Source: Ruminococcus sp. UBA3286
GTDB lineage: Bacteria > Bacillota > Clostridia > Oscillospirales > Ruminococcaceae
Length of the DNA stretch: 14,739 nt
Direction: 5' to 3'
Assembly: GCA_002362135.1 (NCBI GenBank)
Contig: DETO01000066.1
Location: forward strand, 1 to 14,739
Made by a program: the position numbers and the translations under genes. Under the pieces are notes generated by a model. That model ran no database searches. It was not told where the DNA came from and saw only the letters and a list, made by a program, of their open reading frames with translations. Below, piece by piece: positions 5,703 through 13,861 of the stretch; within the stretch, counting starts at the first letter, position 1; each line of letters begins with the position of its first letter.

Positions 5703-8003
5703 TTAAATCGTTGATCTGTCAACGGAAATTACTCCTTTTATTTTCTTTATTTTATCAAAAAGAGTTTTAAGCTGTTCGGGGCTGGAAATAATGATAGTGC
5801 TTTCGAACAGTGCATTTCCGTTTTTGAGCGCTCTTGAAGCGGAGTGGATTATCGGCACTCTCGCTTCCATAAGCACCGCGCTTATATCGTAAACAAGTCC
5901 TACGCGGTCAGTAGCAATGACCTCGAAGCTTGTCTGAAGCTGGGTATTTGTATTTTCCGACCACTGAATATCGCACCACCGCTGGAGTTCTTCAGGGTCG
6001 TTGCGCTGCAATGCCGCTTTGTAATTGGCGCATTTCGTGGTATGGACGGAAAGTCCGAATCCGCGTGTGATAAATCCGACGATATCGTCTCCGGGCAGCG
6101 GATTGCAGCATTGCGCGAATTTGATCGCCACATCGCTTATTTGGTCAAGAATAATGCTGCCCGAACTGTTCTGTTTCGGCTTGACGATATGTGAAGCTTC
6201 TTCTTCTGTATTCCGCTCTCCGTAGCAGCGTTGATATTTATCTTTCAGGCGCGGAAGAAGTTTTTCAAGGGAAATTCCCTTATATCCCACGGACGCGTAG
6301 AAATCGTCAAGAGTTTCGCAGTTATGGCGGTGAAAATCGTCTCTGAGGAATTCTTCAAGTTCGTTTTCGGGAATATTCATATGATGACGCTTGAAAAGCT
6401 TTTCTACTTCCGCCTTGCCCTCAACTATATTTTCATCGCGCTTTTCACGCTTGAACCAAGAGCGTATTTTCGCCTTTGCTTCATTTGTCTGAACGATATT
6501 CAGCCATGCGCGGTTAGGGCCTTTTTCGGGATCTTTCGTAGTGATTATCTCGCAGATCTGACCGGTCTGAAGCTTGTAATCAAGGGGAACTATCCTGCCG
6601 TCCACCTTTGCTCCGATAGTTTTATGACCTATCTGCGTGTGGATACGGTAAGCGAAGTCGATAACCGTGGAATTCACGGGAAGGCATACCGACATACCCT
6701 TGGGAGTCATTACAACGATATCTTCGGGAGCGAGATCGGTCTTGATAATGCGGACGATCTCTTCCACATCGTCGGAAGTCTGTTGGGCTTCGATGACCTG
6801 ACGAACCCATGCAAGACGCTGTTCCATTTTATCCTTGCCGCGGATTCCCTCCTTATACTTCCAATGAGCGGCGATACCGTATTCAGCAGTTTCATGCATA
6901 GCCCATGTGCGAATCTGAACTTCAAACGGTATTCCCTCTTTGCCGAGAACCGTAGTATGAAGCGACTGATAGTCATTAGCCTTTGGGGTGGAAATATAAT
7001 CCTTAAATCGGTTAGGGATTGGGCAGAACATATCGTGTATCAGACCGAGAACGCTGTAGCATTCGGGGATAGTATTAACGATTACTCTTACGGCGTATTT
7101 ATCATAAATTTCGTCGATGCTTTTGGAATTCATGAACACCTTTTTATAGATGCTGTAAATACTTTTAACTCTTCCCGAAATAGTAGGCGGTTCCGAGAAA
7201 TCCTCTTTTTCAAAGCGTTCGGCAATTCGTTCTTTAATGGAAACGATAAAAGCTTCGCGCTTTTCCTTGGTATTTTCGAGAATGCTCTCTATCTCCTTAT
7301 AAGCGAACGGGTCGAGATATCGGAAAGAAAGATCTTCCAGTTCCTCTTTAATAGCCCTGATACCGAGACGGTGAGCAATGGGAGCGTAGATATTCATCGT
7401 TTCGAGAGCAGTTGCGCGCTGTTTGTCATGAGGTCGGTATTTCAGGGTACGGACGTTATGAAGTCTGTCGGCAAGCTTGATGATCATAACCCGTATATCC
7501 TGCGACATTGCGAGAAGTATTTTCCGTACATTTTCAGCCTGCTGACGTTCTTTGGAATTCATGGGAATCTTGCTTAGCTTAGTAACTCCGTCCACGAGGA
7601 GAGCAACGTCCTGACCGAATCTTTTTTTCAGATCGTCCAGCGTTGCGGGAGTATCTTCTACCACGTCGTGAAGCAGGGCGGCGCAGATAGTATCCGTATC
7701 CATGCCGAGTTCAAGAAGAATATAGGCAACGGCAAGAGGGTGGATTATATAATCCTGTCCCGACGAACGCTTCTGACCTTCATGAGCTTTTGCGGCGAAT
7801 TCATAAGCGGAGATGATCTTGCTGAGATCGTACTGCTTATCGTCGGTCAGTATTTTTTGAATGATCATTTCAATAGTAAAATTATCATCGTAATCCGGAA
7901 TCGAATCGAGGTAATCCTTAGCGAGGGCCTCGTCGGACTGCTCGGGTATCGGGATAGCGATCTCGACTCGTTTTTTTCCTGATGTACTATTGGAATTGTT
8001 CAT
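5703..8003 (-). CDS. rel: Bifunctional (p)ppGpp synthetase/hydrolase Rel
   Basis: A 766-residue long RelA/SpoT homologue that makes and degrades the alarmone (p)ppGpp during amino-acid starvation. From the N-terminus: the HD hydrolase domain with H88, H112-D113 (HDVVED) and D179, intact; the synthetase domain with R278, D301, E361 and the RFKD motif (342-345), the charge type of bifunctional Rel rather than hydrolase-dead RelA; TGS domain (about 427-487); a helical region; the cysteine motif CCNPLPGD (from 632); and a C-terminal ACT/RRM domain (about 691-766). Both activities should be functional. An in-frame ATG three codons upstream (8012) directly abuts the purine-rich site AAGAGAGG, whereas ATG at 8003 lies 9 bases from it, so 8003 is preferred. 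It follows recJ by 44 bases with no promoter between, so the two form an operon. The symbols relA and rel are both used for this enzyme. Confidence 0.96.
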   Translation of the reverse strand: MNNSNSTSGKKRVEIAIPIPEQSDEALAKDYLDSIPDYDDNFTIEMIIQKILTDDKQYDLSKIISAYEFAAKAHEGQKRSSGQDYIIHPLAVAYILLELGMDTDTICAALLHDVVEDTPATLDDLKKRFGQDVALLVDGVTKLSKIPMNSKERQQAENVRKILLAMSQDIRVMIIKLADRLHNVRTLKYRPHDKQRATALETMNIYAPIAHRLGIRAIKEELEDLSFRYLDPFAYKEIESILENTKEKREAFIVSIKERIAERFEKEDFSEPPTISGRVKSIYSIYKKVFMNSKSIDEIYDKYAVRVIVNTIPECYSVLGLIHDMFCPIPNRFKDYISTPKANDYQSLHTTVLGKEGIPFEVQIRTWAMHETAEYGIAAHWKYKEGIRGKDKMEQRLAWVRQVIEAQQTSDDVEEIVRIIKTDLAPEDIVVMTPKGMSVCLPVNSTVIDFAYRIHTQIGHKTIGAKVDGRIVPLDYKLQTGQICEIITTKDPEKGPNRAWLNIVQTNEAKAKIRSWFKREKRDENIVEGKAEVEKLFKRHHMNIPENELEEFLRDDFHRHNCETLDDFYASVGYKGISLEKLLPRLKDKYQRCYGERNTEEEASHIVKPKQNSSGSIILDQISDVAIKFAQCCNPLPGDDIVGFITRGFGLSVHTTKCANYKAALQRNDPEELQRWCDIQWSENTNTQLQTSFEVIATDRVGLVYDISAVLMEARVPIIHSASRALKNGNALFESTIIISSPEQLKTLFDKIKKIKGVISVDRSTI

Positions 8004-8012
8004 TATGATCAT

Positions 8013-8020
8013 CCTCTCTT
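8013..8020 (-). promoter_or_regulatory. Ribosome binding site deciding the rel start
   Basis: AAGAGAGG on the minus strand. It touches the upstream ATG (8012) with no spacing but is 9 bases from the ATG at 8003, which favours the shorter protein. Confidence 0.65.
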
Positions 8021-8047
8021 AGTTTACGTTAGACCTGTTAAAATCCC

Positions 8048-10087
8048 TCATTTTTGCAGAGCCGCCTGTATTTTTTCACGGAGCGAAATAAGCACGGGCG
8101 CGGAATTAAGATCGGCATGGCGGCTGATCTGATTGCGCCTTATCATCTGATCGGCGGCTGAAACGCTGATCAGTTCCAGTTGACGCATTGCTTCGACGGC
8201 AACGCGGAATCGGCAGTAATTAAGCTGCGGACTTACGAGCCGCAGAAACAGCGTATCTGATGAAATGCCGTTTGCGGGAATATTTTTATAAACAGCCGCG
8301 GTCATGTCCCGTGTGGGAAGCATGGACGGATAGTAATTATCGGGCAGTTTTTCGCCGCGAATAAACGATTCAAAGATATTCAGACCTGCGAAAAATTTAT
8401 TTTGATCGAGATTTTTCGGGTGAATATCATTAACGAAAATGCTGACTGAAGTTTTATTGCGGAATTCGTTTATACCGAGGGCGACGATAAGATCGCATCG
8501 GTCGCCTGTTCTGACTGGGAGCTGATTCGGCGGAGTTCTGAACATAAGAGCGTCCGCGGCTGTATTGCCGATATTGAGCCGAAGTTTGGAATGAATTCCG
8601 CCCGAAAGCGGCGATATATCCGCAATATAAGCGTCCTCGATCAGGAAAAGCGGCTTTTCGTTTTCGGTTCCGAACGGTTCGAGAAGTTCCAGACCGCTTA
8701 CGTTTTCGACGGTCAGCATATCCGGAGTGATTCGGCAGTCGGCGCGCAGTTCCACAGCAGGCATTACGGAATGGTTGGCAAGGGCATATTCGGCTATAGC
8801 GCGGCGGAAATCCTCCTGCATACCGGGCTTAATTGTAAATCCTCCCGCAGCAGGGTGACCGCCGAATTTTGAAAGCGTATCAGCAGCCGCAGTAAGCGCC
8901 CCGAACACGGAAAAATCTCCGAAAGAACGTGCAGAACCGCGTATTTCGCCGTTTTCCTCGGAGGCGATGAAGCATGGCTTGCCGAACTGTTCAGTAATTC
9001 TCGAACATACGAGACCGATTATGCCGTGATGCCAGTTTTTTCCAAAAATGCACAAAACGCGCTGATTCAGCAGATCAGGGGAAGCGTCGAGAGTTTCGTA
9101 TATCTGAGCGAGAATTTCGCTTTCCATATCTTTTCGCAGAACGTTAAGACTGTCAAGTTCTTTGGCAAGTCTGAGGGCTTCATCGGGAGATTCGCAGAGA
9201 AGAAGTTCCATAGCCATTTTTGGCGATCCGCATCTTCCGGCAGCGTTGATACGCGGACTTATGCCGAATCCTATCGAGCGCGAATCGATTTTTTTATCGG
9301 AAAGACCGCTTATCTCCTTGAGGGCGATAATTGACGGGCGATCGCTGTTATTTATGAGTTTCAGCCCATAAGCGGCAAGAAATCTGTTTTCACCCGTAAG
9401 ACTTACCACGTCGGCGATAGTTGCAATTGCGGCAAGATCGCCGAACTGTTCCATAGCCATGGTATAATCGCCGCCTTCGAGAGCCGCAACGAGTTTTAAA
9501 GCGACAGCCGCGCCGCAGAGAAATTTAAACGGCGAAGTATCGTCATGGCGGTGAGGGTCGACTACTGCTTCGGCTTTGGGAAGAGCGTCGCCCTGTCTGT
9601 GGTGATCTGTGACGACGAGTTTCATGCCGAGGGAGTAAATATATTCGGCTTCGGAAATAGCGGAAATGCCGTTATCGACGGTGATTATCAGCTTTACTCC
9701 GCCGCCGCAGATCTTATCGACAGCAGCGTTGTTGAGACCGTAGCCCTCGGAGCGTTCGGGAATGTAATATGTAATATCTGCGCCGATCTCCAGCAAATAT
9801 GAATAAAGGATAACGGAAGCCATTATGCCGTCGCAGTCGTAATCACCGAAAACGCAGATCTTTTCTCCGGAATCAACGGCGTTGTTGATAGTATCGGCGG
9901 CTTTTTGCATATCCGCAATAAGAAACGGATCTGAAAGTTCACCGACGTTAAGGGCGCTTATTACCGATTCAGGGGAGGAATATCCTTTGGCAGCCAGCGC
10001 CGAAGCCGTCAGAGAAGTAACTCCGCATTGGATCATAATTTTTGAAACCGTGTTTTTTTCGGGAGAGCCGATATGCCAGTTTTTCAT
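8048..10087 (-). CDS. recJ: Single-stranded-DNA-specific exonuclease RecJ
   Basis: A 679-residue DHH-family 5'-3' exonuclease that degrades single-stranded DNA in recombination, base-excision and mismatch repair. The DHH domain carries GDYDCDG (D82, D84, D86), D138 in VDNG, the DHH triad 161-163 and D226, which bind the two Mn ions. YIPERSEGYGLN (109-120) is the family signature. The DHHA1 domain ends in GGHPAAGG (409-416), followed by an OB-fold-like region and a short C-terminal segment. It is shorter than Bacillus RecJ (roughly 780 residues, from memory), the difference being in the non-catalytic C-terminus. Start: GCAGGAG lies 7 bases before ATG. It has its own promoter upstream and is the first gene of the recJ-rel run. 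Confidence 0.95.
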   Translation of the reverse strand: MKNWHIGSPEKNTVSKIMIQCGVTSLTASALAAKGYSSPESVISALNVGELSDPFLIADMQKAADTINNAVDSGEKICVFGDYDCDGIMASVILYSYLLEIGADITYYIPERSEGYGLNNAAVDKICGGGVKLIITVDNGISAISEAEYIYSLGMKLVVTDHHRQGDALPKAEAVVDPHRHDDTSPFKFLCGAAVALKLVAALEGGDYTMAMEQFGDLAAIATIADVVSLTGENRFLAAYGLKLINNSDRPSIIALKEISGLSDKKIDSRSIGFGISPRINAAGRCGSPKMAMELLLCESPDEALRLAKELDSLNVLRKDMESEILAQIYETLDASPDLLNQRVLCIFGKNWHHGIIGLVCSRITEQFGKPCFIASEENGEIRGSARSFGDFSVFGALTAAADTLSKFGGHPAAGGFTIKPGMQEDFRRAIAEYALANHSVMPAVELRADCRITPDMLTVENVSGLELLEPFGTENEKPLFLIEDAYIADISPLSGGIHSKLRLNIGNTAADALMFRTPPNQLPVRTGDRCDLIVALGINEFRNKTSVSIFVNDIHPKNLDQNKFFAGLNIFESFIRGEKLPDNYYPSMLPTRDMTAAVYKNIPANGISSDTLFLRLVSPQLNYCRFRVAVEAMRQLELISVSAADQMIRRNQISRHADLNSAPVLISLREKIQAALQK

Positions 10088-10124
10088 TTATTAACTCCTG
10101 CAAAAATATATTTATACATATTAT

Positions 10125-10153
10125 ATTATAGCATTCGTCCGTATATAATTCAA
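10125..10153 (-). promoter_or_regulatory. Sigma-A promoter of the recJ-rel operon
   Basis: On the minus strand, -35 TTGAAT (10148-10153) and -10 TATAAT (10125-10130) are separated by exactly 17 bases, a near-consensus vegetative promoter. The predicted start would be near 10118, giving a leader of about 30 bases to the recJ ATG. It lies just downstream of the sigE terminator. Confidence 0.85.
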
Positions 10154-10175
10154 GTACTTTTCAGAAATTTCATAC

Positions 10176-10215
10176 AATTAATCAATAGACCCGTTCTGAA
10201 ATCGCAGAACAGGTC
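10176..10215 (-). terminator. Intrinsic terminator of the spoIIGA-sigE operon
   Basis: An 11-bp stem, 10205-10215 with 10188-10198, with one G-U pair in the minus-strand RNA and a 6-base loop, followed on the minus strand by the T-rich run TATTGATTAATT. It begins 19 bases after the sigE stop codon and insulates sigE from the recJ promoter. The T-tract is moderate rather than strong. Confidence 0.75.
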
Positions 10216-10234
10216 TTATGGGCAGAATTCGCAG

Positions 10235-10933
10235 TCAGCACATACTTTCGAGTTTGTGCCTGAGTTTTTTGATTATCTTTTTTTCGAGCCGAGATATGTA
10301 AGATTGCGATATACCAATGATTTCCGCAACCTCTTTCTGCGTTTTTTCCTTTCCGTCGGCAAGTCCGAAACGCATTTCCATGATTTCTTTTTCTCGTCCG
10401 CCAAGTTCCGAAACGGCGTTCCTGATAAGTTCGCGTTCGGCTTCGGTTTCGATACCGCGGTTGACAACGTCCTCTTCTGTACCGAGAACGTCGGAAAGCA
10501 GCAGTTCATTGCCGTCATAGTCGATATTCAGCGGTTCGTCGATCGAAAGATCGTTGCGGTATTGCGAAGATTTACGCAGGAACATCAGAATTTCGTTTTC
10601 TATGCATCTTGAAGCGTAGGTGGCGAATTTAATATTTTTTGCGGGCGAAAAGGTGTTGACAGCTTTTATAAGTCCTATCGAGCCTATGGAGACAAGATCT
10701 TCTATGCCTATCCCCGTGGACTCGAATTTTTTTGCGATATACACTACCAGACGAAGATTATGTACGATCAGTTTTTTGCGCGCTTCGGGATCTTTTTCGA
10801 CGAGACCGGCGAAAACTATCTCTTCTTCCTGACGGGAAAGAGGCGGCGGAAGCGTATCCGAACCGTTCACGTAAAAAACGTCGTTACCCAATATTTTTTT
10901 CAGTCCTGAAATAATTTTTTCAAACAGCTTCAT
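10235..10933 (-). CDS. sigE: Sporulation sigma factor SigE
   Basis: A 232-residue sigma-70-type factor that closely resembles Bacillus sigma-E (239 residues), the early mother-cell sigma factor of sporulation. The diagnostic stretches are GSDTLPPPLS (24-33), NLRLVVYIAKKFE and GLIKAVNTF in region 2, YASRCIENEILM (region 2.3-2.4), DEPLNIDYDGNELLLSDVLG, and the helix-turn-helix TQKEVAEIIGISQSYISRLEK in region 4.2. An N-terminal amphipathic pro-sequence precedes the conserved core; alignment by eye with the Bacillus protein puts cleavage near F20-Y21, so the pro-sequence is about 20 residues instead of 27. The upstream gene encodes the processing protease SpoIIGA. AAAGGAG lies 6 bases before ATG, and the gap to spoIIGA is 20 bases. 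A sigG gene does not follow it. Confidence 0.96.
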   Translation of the reverse strand: MKLFEKIISGLKKILGNDVFYVNGSDTLPPPLSRQEEEIVFAGLVEKDPEARKKLIVHNLRLVVYIAKKFESTGIGIEDLVSIGSIGLIKAVNTFSPAKNIKFATYASRCIENEILMFLRKSSQYRNDLSIDEPLNIDYDGNELLLSDVLGTEEDVVNRGIETEAERELIRNAVSELGGREKEIMEMRFGLADGKEKTQKEVAEIIGISQSYISRLEKKIIKKLRHKLESMC

Positions 10934-10953
10934 ATTATTCTCCTTTAGATAAA

Positions 10954-11769
10954 TTATATATTCAACAGCTTAGGGTTGAAAACTGCCCTGCCGTTGTTTT
11001 CGCCGAGTCCTATCATGACGTCCACGGATTTTTTTCTGCCGCTTGCCGTATTGACGATAATGGCTTCGTCAGGACGAAAAACGGGCATCAAATCGCTGCT
11101 TGACACGGTCGAAAACGGGATCAGGCGAAATCCTGCTTTCAGGCTGTCTGCGGATATGTTTTCAAAGTCGCTGTCAAGGTCTTTTTTTCCGCAGATTATG
11201 ACGGGCAGTCCCGAAAACAGATCGGTAAGGAAATTTCCGCTGTCAGCAGCCGCGTTCAGCGTAAAAATTTTTCCGTGCGTTCTGATTATCAGTCTGAAAG
11301 GGCCGTCGTCGGACGATCTATCCGTAAATCTGCGGAAAATGCATACTGCGCCGTAAAGCAGGGCGGTGGAAACAACTAAAATTATCAGGGAAAAATCTAT
11401 GTAGAAATATGAATTCGAAAAGTGGATAAACTGGGGCTTCAGCCATGAATATACGGCATATATACCGCCTGCGAGAATGAAATTTGCAGAGAAGAAAGCC
11501 GCGGTATTTTTCAGCAGACGATCGACGCCGTGGATTCCGAAAGCGGCGATAACGACAGTAAAAGCGGCTGCAAATTTTATAGCGAGATTTATAGGTAAAG
11601 GGATAGGCGGCGCGAGAATGAGCAAAGAAAAAATGCTTCCATAAAAAGACGCCGCTATGCATCTCAGAGTTTTGACTGGAGAACGCGTGAATTTGGCGGT
11701 TATCCGCAGCAGGAAATAGTTTACATAAACGTTCAGTATTATCAGCACATCGATATAAATGGTCTGCAT
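10954..11769 (-). CDS. spoIIGA: Sigma-E processing peptidase SpoIIGA
   Basis: A 271-residue membrane protease that converts pro-sigma-E to active sigma-E at the sporulation septum once the forespore signal SpoIIR arrives. The N-terminal half is strongly hydrophobic with about five membrane segments (beginning YIDVLIILNVYVNYFLL and ending about residue 147). The cytoplasmic C-terminal half holds the aspartic-protease motif DSGN at 176-179 (DTGN in many homologues), followed by the family's usual L-x-D-x-x-x-x-x-P-V stretch. Length is slightly below the Bacillus protein (about 309 residues). An in-frame ATG six codons upstream (11787) exists, but the AAGGAG at 11776-11781 is inside that extension and 6 bases before ATG 11769, which is therefore the start. 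The adjacent sigE confirms the assignment. Confidence 0.94.
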   Translation of the reverse strand: MQTIYIDVLIILNVYVNYFLLRITAKFTRSPVKTLRCIAASFYGSIFSLLILAPPIPLPINLAIKFAAAFTVVIAAFGIHGVDRLLKNTAAFFSANFILAGGIYAVYSWLKPQFIHFSNSYFYIDFSLIILVVSTALLYGAVCIFRRFTDRSSDDGPFRLIIRTHGKIFTLNAAADSGNFLTDLFSGLPVIICGKKDLDSDFENISADSLKAGFRLIPFSTVSSSDLMPVFRPDEAIIVNTASGRKKSVDVMIGLGENNGRAVFNPKLLNI

Positions 11770-11775
11770 GGCAAG

Positions 11776-11781
11776 CTCCTT
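11776..11781 (-). promoter_or_regulatory. Ribosome binding site deciding the spoIIGA start
   Basis: AAGGAG, 6 bases upstream of ATG 11769 on the minus strand. It rules against the longer in-frame start at 11787. Confidence 0.8.
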
Positions 11782-11822
11782 GATCAATAGTTGCTACAGG
11801 TTCTCGGTTGGGGTATGTACTA

Positions 11823-11857
11823 ATTATATCCTGCGAAAGCCGCAAAAAATGTCGAAA
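11823..11857 (-). promoter_or_regulatory. Candidate Spo0A-activated spoIIG promoter
   Basis: On the minus strand a perfect -10 TATAAT (11823-11828) has no -35 at 17 bases (the hexamer there is CATTTT). Instead TTCGAC (11851-11856) lies 22 bases upstream, inside TTTCGACA (11850-11857), which contains the perfect 7-base Spo0A box TGTCGAA on the opposite strand. Bacillus spoIIG is the classic sigma-A/Spo0A promoter with a 22-base spacer and Spo0A boxes over the -35 region. A second imperfect box (TTTCGCA, 11832-11838) lies about two helical turns downstream. The expected start is near 11816, about 45 bases before spoIIGA. Confidence 0.75.
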
Positions 11858-11867
11858 TCGGTATTGC

Positions 11868-11907
11868 AAAAAGAAAAACGCTTCGAGTGTTAAAACTCAA
11901 AGCGTTT
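11868..11907 (-). terminator. Strong intrinsic terminator after the helicase operon
   Basis: A 13-bp stem (11895-11907 with 11876-11888, one G-U pair in minus-strand RNA) with a 6-base loop, followed on the minus strand by TTTCTTTTT counting the end of the stem. It starts 8 bases after the stop of the 33-residue peptide gene and separates the helicase unit from the spoIIG promoter. Confidence 0.9.
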
Positions 11908-11915
11908 ATACTATT

Positions 11916-12017
11916 TTATCTGAGGAATGGCAGAATGATCACGCCTGCGATCATAATAACTGCTACGACGAGGACTGCTATCCTCATCCACATTTTCTTT
12001 TCGGGTTTGCCGCTCAT
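11916..12017 (-). CDS. 33-residue single-pass membrane peptide
   Basis: The translation begins MSGKPEKKMWMRI, continues with a hydrophobic stretch of about 19 residues (IAVLVVAVIMIAGVIILPF) and ends in Leu-Arg: a basic, cytoplasm-facing head and one membrane helix. The ribosome binding site is nearly ideal (AAGGGGTGA, 6 bases before ATG). The gene lies 13 bases after the helicase stop and 8 bases before a strong terminator, so it is the last gene of that transcript. Size, topology and the MSGKP-type start recall the very short Firmicute membrane proteins annotated as stressosome-associated Prli42, or DUF4044-type peptides, but I cannot confirm homology and assign no function. Confidence 0.8.
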   Translation of the reverse strand: MSGKPEKKMWMRIAVLVVAVIMIAGVIILPFLR

Positions 12018-12030
12018 AACATATCACCCC

Positions 12031-13770
12031 TTAGTGCCTTTTTTTAGTGCGTTTTTTGCGATCGGGAATATAATCCCCGAAAATATCGGTCTTTTTGCGG
12101 TTCCCGTAAGCAGCTTTTCTGCGGTCGGGCTTGCCTTTTTTTGCGCCGAAATTATGGCCGTCGTTTCTTCTGCGCGGCTTTTCGGAGGAGTCGCCCTTAT
12201 AAAGCTTCACGTCAACTTTATGCCCGTTTATCTTCATAGGATTCGTGCTGTCTATAATGTAATCGTATTCGGCTTCGGGAACTTCGACAGTCGTATGATT
12301 ATCGTAAATATCGATCTTGCCGAAATCCTGCCCCGACATTCCCGTAGCGTCAACAAGCGCGCCGAGAATAAAGTTTGGAGCTATCTTTTTGCTTCTGCCT
12401 ATGCTGAGATCGATCTTGACGGTTTTCGCGCCCTTTTTATGACCTTTTTTCAGCGGCTTTGGCATATCGAATTCGGGAAGAGCCGCTATTTCCTTTTCAA
12501 GTCTGGAATTAACAAGACGCGCGGCAGCTTCGCGGTAATCTATGCCGTTTTCCGCAAGTCTGTCGAGAATATCGTAAATATCGGAAGAAGCTTTCGGCAT
12601 CTCGGTAATCTCACGAATCAGCGCATCCTTTTTGATATTGATGATATCCTGCTTATCGGGAAGCGGCAGCTCGGTTATTTTAGCCTTTGTATATCGCGCG
12701 ATATCTTTCAGATCGTACTGCTGACGGCGGCTTGTGATAAGCGTGTATGCAGTACCTGCGCGCCCTGCTCGTCCCGTACGTCCTATGCGGTGAATGTAGT
12801 ATTCGTTATCCTGCGGCAGATCGTAGTTGAAAACCGCGTCAATGCCGCTGACGTCGATACCTCTTGCGGCAACGTCCGTGGCAACGAGTACGGAAGTAAT
12901 TTTCGCCTTGAAAGAATTCATCACCTGAGTACGCTGAGCCTGCTTCATATCGCCGTGAAGTCCTGCCGCCTGTATTCCGCTTTTCGCAAGTTCTTCGGTA
13001 AGTTCGTCAACCATTTTTTTCGTATTGCAGAAAACCATAGCCGATTCGGGAGAATACGCCGCAAGAAGAAGCTTCAGTGCGTCGGTTTTTCGTCCCATAG
13101 CGCACATGAAATAGTACTGATCGATAAGTTCCACCGTTTTTTGCGAAGATTTTATCTTAACATTTACGGGGTCATGCTGATATTTTTCGGTTATCGCAAG
13201 AATTTCGGGAGGCATAGTAGCCGAAAAAAGAACGGTCTGTCTTTCTTCGGGAACGTCCGAAAGTATAGATTCGATATCTTCGCGAAATCCCATATTCAGC
13301 ATTTCGTCGGCTTCGTCGAGAATAACGGTTTTAAGCCTGTCCAGTTTAAGCGTGCGGCGTCTGATGTGATCCATAACTCTTCCGGGAGTACCGATAACGA
13401 TATTTGCGCCGCGTTTCAGTTCCATGATCTGACGTTCCATGCTTGCGCCGCCGTAAACCGCGGAAGTTTTAACGATTTTCTTGTATTTTGCAAATTTCTT
13501 GATCTCTTCGCAAGCCTGCATCGCAAGTTCGCGAGTAGGGCAGAGGATAAGCACCGTTACCGCCCTTTTGTTTTCGTCATTGATGCTTTCAACGGCAGGA
13601 ATGCCGAATGCCGCCGTTTTGCCCGTACCTGTATTGGAACGTCCTACAACGTCTCTTCCCTCCATAAGCAGGGGAATACTTTCCTGTTGAATCTCGGTAG
13701 TTTCGGAGAATCCAAGTTCTTCTGTGGCGAGAAGTATCTCCTTTGATAAGTTCAGTTCATTAAATTGCAT
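12031..13770 (-). CDS. DEAD-box RNA helicase with DbpA-type RNA-binding domain
   Basis: A 579-residue ATP-dependent RNA helicase of the DeaD/CsdA/CshA group, acting in ribosome assembly, mRNA turnover or cold adaptation. Motifs in order: Q motif (around Q28), motif I SNTGTGKT (45-52), PTRELA (78-83), GTPGR (127-131), DEAD (152-155), SAT (183-185), and HRIGRTGR (327-334). After the two RecA-like domains comes a DbpA-type RNA-binding domain (about 450-525, beginning VKIDLSIGRSKKIAPNFILG), then a strongly basic tail of about 50 residues rich in Lys, Arg and Gly that should bind RNA non-specifically. Start: AAAGGA 5 bases before ATG. It has its own promoter (13826-13854) and is co-transcribed with the 33-residue peptide gene. 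Which Bacillus helicase is its true orthologue is not decided. Confidence 0.94.
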   Translation of the reverse strand: MQFNELNLSKEILLATEELGFSETTEIQQESIPLLMEGRDVVGRSNTGTGKTAAFGIPAVESINDENKRAVTVLILCPTRELAMQACEEIKKFAKYKKIVKTSAVYGGASMERQIMELKRGANIVIGTPGRVMDHIRRRTLKLDRLKTVILDEADEMLNMGFREDIESILSDVPEERQTVLFSATMPPEILAITEKYQHDPVNVKIKSSQKTVELIDQYYFMCAMGRKTDALKLLLAAYSPESAMVFCNTKKMVDELTEELAKSGIQAAGLHGDMKQAQRTQVMNSFKAKITSVLVATDVAARGIDVSGIDAVFNYDLPQDNEYYIHRIGRTGRAGRAGTAYTLITSRRQQYDLKDIARYTKAKITELPLPDKQDIINIKKDALIREITEMPKASSDIYDILDRLAENGIDYREAAARLVNSRLEKEIAALPEFDMPKPLKKGHKKGAKTVKIDLSIGRSKKIAPNFILGALVDATGMSGQDFGKIDIYDNHTTVEVPEAEYDYIIDSTNPMKINGHKVDVKLYKGDSSEKPRRRNDGHNFGAKKGKPDRRKAAYGNRKKTDIFGDYIPDRKKRTKKRH

Positions 13771-13825
13771 AATTATCCTTTCTGTTCTACAAATAACCTA
13801 ATACATTTCTTAACGTCGTAATAAC

Positions 13826-13854
13826 ATGATATCACAAATTTGGCAAAAGGTCAA
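13826..13854 (-). promoter_or_regulatory. Promoter of the DEAD-box helicase operon
   Basis: On the minus strand, -35 TTGACC (13849-13854) and -10 TATCAT (13826-13831) are 17 bases apart, with TG one base upstream of the -10 (extended -10). The predicted start near 13819 gives a leader of about 50 bases. Confidence 0.8.
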
Positions 13855-13861
13855 GAAAAAC

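Noticed and set aside
5699..5711. Small palindrome at the rel stop codon as a terminator
   Set aside because: A five-to-seven-bp AT-rich stem with a three-base loop and no T-run on the minus strand is too weak to call.
6231..7577. 448-residue open frame on the plus strand
   Set aside because: Antisense to the conserved core of rel; no domain and no supporting start signals.
8001..8012. Longer rel start at ATG 8012
   Set aside because: The ribosome binding site directly abuts that ATG with no spacing, while ATG 8003 has 9 bases.
11767..11787. Longer spoIIGA start at ATG 11787
   Set aside because: The AAGGAG site lies inside that extension, and the family's hydrophobic N-terminus begins right after ATG 11769.
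11887..13746. 619-residue open frame on the plus strand
   Set aside because: It runs antisense across the whole helicase gene, which has every DEAD-box motif. The translation is low-complexity, rich in Phe, Arg and Ser with no recognisable domain, and has no good ribosome binding site. It is a codon-usage shadow.
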